Origin: Pelargonium cotyledonis
Taxonomy: Eukaryota; Streptophyta; Magnoliopsida; Geraniales; Geraniaceae
Reading direction: 5' to 3'
Length of the DNA stretch: 22,865 nucleotides
NCBI GenBank assembly: GCA_036897625.1
Contig: JAYMTA010000939.1
Span: 1-22,865 of the forward strand
The notes below the pieces were generated by a model. That model ran no database searches and was not told the origin of the DNA. It saw nothing but the letters and a program-made list of their open reading frames with translations. Shown one piece after another: positions 20,953-22,865 of the stretch (position 1 is the stretch's first letter; each line of letters begins with the position of its first letter). The position numbers and the translations under genes are program-made.

Positions 20953-21200
20953 GATTGGAGGGAATTGAGGAAATGGGTCTGCGGATATTTACAGTGTCAA
21001 TGAAAGATGGAGAAAAGGACGTGAAAATCTACGTGGGTTTGTGACAATTGAGAAGATGGAGAAAAGTTGAGGACGAATTGGGAGTGAGAGAAGAGGAAGA
21101 AAGGAATGGGATTGGGAGAGAAGGTAGTGAAAAGGAGACTAGTGGAGGGTCAAGAACATTGCCACATGGAAATGGAAAAAAGATGGAACCTTTTTAGGCT
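20953..21200 (-). promoter_or_regulatory. ClpD 5' UTR/proximal promoter with erd1-type motifs
   Basis: Read leftward to the ATG at 20952. A CATGTG motif lies at 21168-21163, an AATTGTCAC half of the erd1 rps1-site-1-like element at 21049-21041, an ABRE-like CCACGTA at 21036-21030, and a second ACGT core at 21022-21019. In Arabidopsis erd1, the CATGTG and rps1-like motifs were assigned to dehydration and dark-senescence response (NAC and ZF-HD factors), and the ACGT/ABRE-like motifs to etiolation. Their presence here is seen; their function is inferred. Some may fall inside the 5' UTR because the transcription start is unknown. Confidence 0.5.
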
Positions 21201-21714
21201 ATAACTGTTCATATTTGCCAAAACTCGTCTTCTCTTTCTACTCATAATGGCTTTACACACATTTCGGAGTTCAATTCACATAAAATGATTTTGTACATTT
21301 TCTTTGAAATTTGTGGGACTAGTCGAAAACTTTAGTATAAATTTGCACATTTTGGGCGTAAATAACAAATATGGATAATCACAACTACCAGTTAGAATAG
21401 AATGACCACTAAATATTTGCAATTTAAATTTGAGAACTCTTTAACACTGAGAATATAATATGCACTTTTATAAATTCGAATTAATGTACAATTTGTCATA
21501 AAAAATAATAGATATAGTTAGACAACTTATTAAAATTCACGCATTTCATTACAACCCAACTCAAAATCCAAACTACGAACTCTCATTCACACCAATCCTT
21601 ATGGTCAAGCAGACAAGAAAGCAAGCAAAACGAAGTATCCTTTCAAAGTACCAAGCAAGTGATATATTTTACTTCCTACCATATATGAGTAAAGAATGCC
21701 ATGAAACTTTCATC
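21201..21714. other. AT-rich spacer between ClpD promoter and the Copia fossil
   Basis: No coding sequence, repeat or RNA gene is recognisable. It is likely the distal promoter of ClpD. Confidence 0.45.
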
Positions 21715-21936
21715 TGTTGTAAATATACTATTTATGGATATCCATTATCTTAACCATGAAGCCTTTGTTTTGAATAAGATTACATCATAGCCATCTATCC
21801 TATCTTAATGGCAAAGCAAGACTTTGCTGTAAATATGTAGCTCAATGGCTTATGGAATAGACCGAAAATCTCTAGAGCCATATTATATAATTGTGTGTTG
21901 TTACTCTTTGCTCCGATTACAGTTTTATTTTCAACA
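21715..21936 (+). repeat. Candidate 5' LTR of a Copia retrotransposon fossil, about 222 bp
   Basis: It starts TGTTG and ends CAACA, the inverted dinucleotide-plus ends expected of an LTR. It directly precedes a primer-site-like stretch and then gag. The other LTR is beyond the window, so the boundaries rest on the end motifs alone. Confidence 0.6.
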
Positions 21937-22076
21937 CGTTATCAGCACGAGGCTCTGTCAGTGTAACACTTCTTTTAGTATATCGTAAATTTTTTTTGAA
22001 GTTTATTATATTCTAAGATTATAGTGGAACCTGATTTTATCTACAAACCAAGCATCCGCAAGTTTTAGTTACTATC

Positions 22077-22865
22077 ATGTCGAATCTTTCAAGACTTGAT
22101 TTTGAGGCACTTGACACATCGGGCAAAAATTATTTATCATGGATCTTTGATTTGGAAATGCATTTAGACTCTAAGTATCTTGGTGAAACAATCAAAGAAG
22201 GAAATACGGTTTCAAAACAAGATCGAGCTAAGGCGCTTATTTTCATTCGCCATCATTTATATGCAGGGCTTAAGATTGAATATCTTACTGAAAAAGACCC
22301 TCTGATTTTATGGAAAAATTTGAAAGCTCGATATGATCATCAAAAGACTATTATTTTACCGAAAGCCCGTTATGATTGGATGCACTTGAGAATTCAAGAT
22401 TATTCAACAGTGAATGCTTACAATTCTGAAATGCATAGAATTACTGTTCAATTAAAACTATGCGGAAAAAACGTCACTGATGCTGATATGTTAGAAAAAA
22501 CATTTTCTACTTTTCATGTTTCTAATCGTATTCTGCAGCAACAATATTGAGAAGCTAATTTCAAATCATATAATTATTTTATATCAATTCTACAAGTTGC
22601 TAAGGAAAACAATGAGATTTTGTTGAAAAATCATGAATCATTGGTTCGACCTCATTCCCAGAAGTGAATGCTGCAGCTTATAATGGTCGTCGTCGTGGTC
22701 GTGGTCGAGGTCGTTGTCACAACCGTGGTCATGAGTATAACCATGGTCGTGGCATATATGAATATAATAATAGTTATGGTCGGGGCAGAGGTCGAGGCAG
22801 AAATAATTTTTGGCACCGAGATGACCATATTCAAAAAGTGACACATGAAAGGGGAAAGGCTCCAT
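22077..22865 (+). pseudogene. Copia gag region of the fossil element, truncated by window edge
   Basis: The region begins MSNLSRLDFEALDTSGKNYL and continues with the conserved plant Copia gag core (for example LPKARYDWMHLRIQDYS and LEKTFSTFH). Beyond about 22680 it is Arg/Gly-rich, the nucleic-acid-binding part that precedes the zinc knuckle in this family; the knuckle itself is not reached. Gag forms the particle shell in living relatives. The copy reads as a fossil and is not expected to be functional. Confidence 0.8.

Larger units (their letters stand above)
21715..22865 (+). mobile_element. Copia-type LTR retrotransposon fossil, 5' part only
   Basis: Parts in order: candidate LTR (21715-21936); a primer-binding region (cgttatcagcacga, 21937-21950) that looks complementary to a tRNA anticodon arm rather than a tRNA 3' end, as in half-tRNA-primed Copia elements; an untranslated leader; and a gag region from 22077 to the window edge. 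Gag resembles the widespread plant Copia gag (UBN2-type) with an Arg/Gly-rich tail. The element runs off the window, so pol and the 3' LTR are not seen. In the part visible it looks broken, with one or a few interruptions in gag. Age cannot be judged without the second LTR; the still readable gag suggests moderate age. Confidence 0.85.

Noticed and set aside
21937-21950. Possible tRNA fragment
   Set aside because: Only a short tRNA-like stretch next to the LTR; it fits a primer-binding site of the Copia fossil, not a tRNA gene.
22638-22865. Minus-strand frame rich in His and Asp
   Set aside because: It is the complement of the Arg/Gly-rich gag tail; the composition comes from the repeat on the other strand.

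Overview
The window is nuclear DNA of a flowering plant, most likely a eudicot. It is AT-rich, its genes have many introns with GT-AG boundaries, it holds plant-only gene families (a chloroplast ClpD chaperone, a nepenthesin-type aspartic protease), and it is scattered with small plant DNA transposons plus a Copia-type retroelement fossil. I cannot name the species.

Layout, left to right. 1-1850 is intergenic, with a cluster of site II (TGGGCY) motifs built partly on a perfect inverted repeat, and a long fold-back repeat. 2056-7935 (+) is a 14-exon membralin gene, 655 residues by my splice model. 8341-9273 (-) is a decayed kelch-repeat gene. 9390-9628 is a Stowaway MITE with its TA duplications. 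10039-12144 (-) is a two-exon secreted aspartic protease of about 460 residues. 13113-20952 (-) is a 12-exon gene for the chloroplast Hsp100/ClpD (ERD1) chaperone, 946 residues. 21715 to the right edge (+) is the 5' end of a Copia LTR retrotransposon fossil: LTR, primer site, gag.

The three intact genes are not an operon or a pathway. Membralin is a multi-pass membrane protein (ER in animals), the protease enters the secretory route, and ClpD is a stromal AAA+ unfoldase that works with the chloroplast Clp protease. The protease and ClpD genes lie in tandem on the minus strand; membralin lies on the plus strand, so its 3' end faces the kelch pseudogene and the protease.

The most notable things are: (1) four hAT-like miniature elements, each in a different intron of ClpD, one with a perfect 8-bp target duplication; (2) a 62-bp ungapped fold-back at 957-1018/1309-1370 whose ten arm differences are all transitions, nine of them G-U pairs in plus-strand RNA; (3) a ClpD upstream region that keeps matches to all the motif types described for the Arabidopsis erd1 promoter; (4) an unexpected Tyr beside the second Walker B motif of ClpD. 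I found no clearly new multi-gene system here; this is a mostly ordinary gene-bearing plant region with interesting transposon residue.
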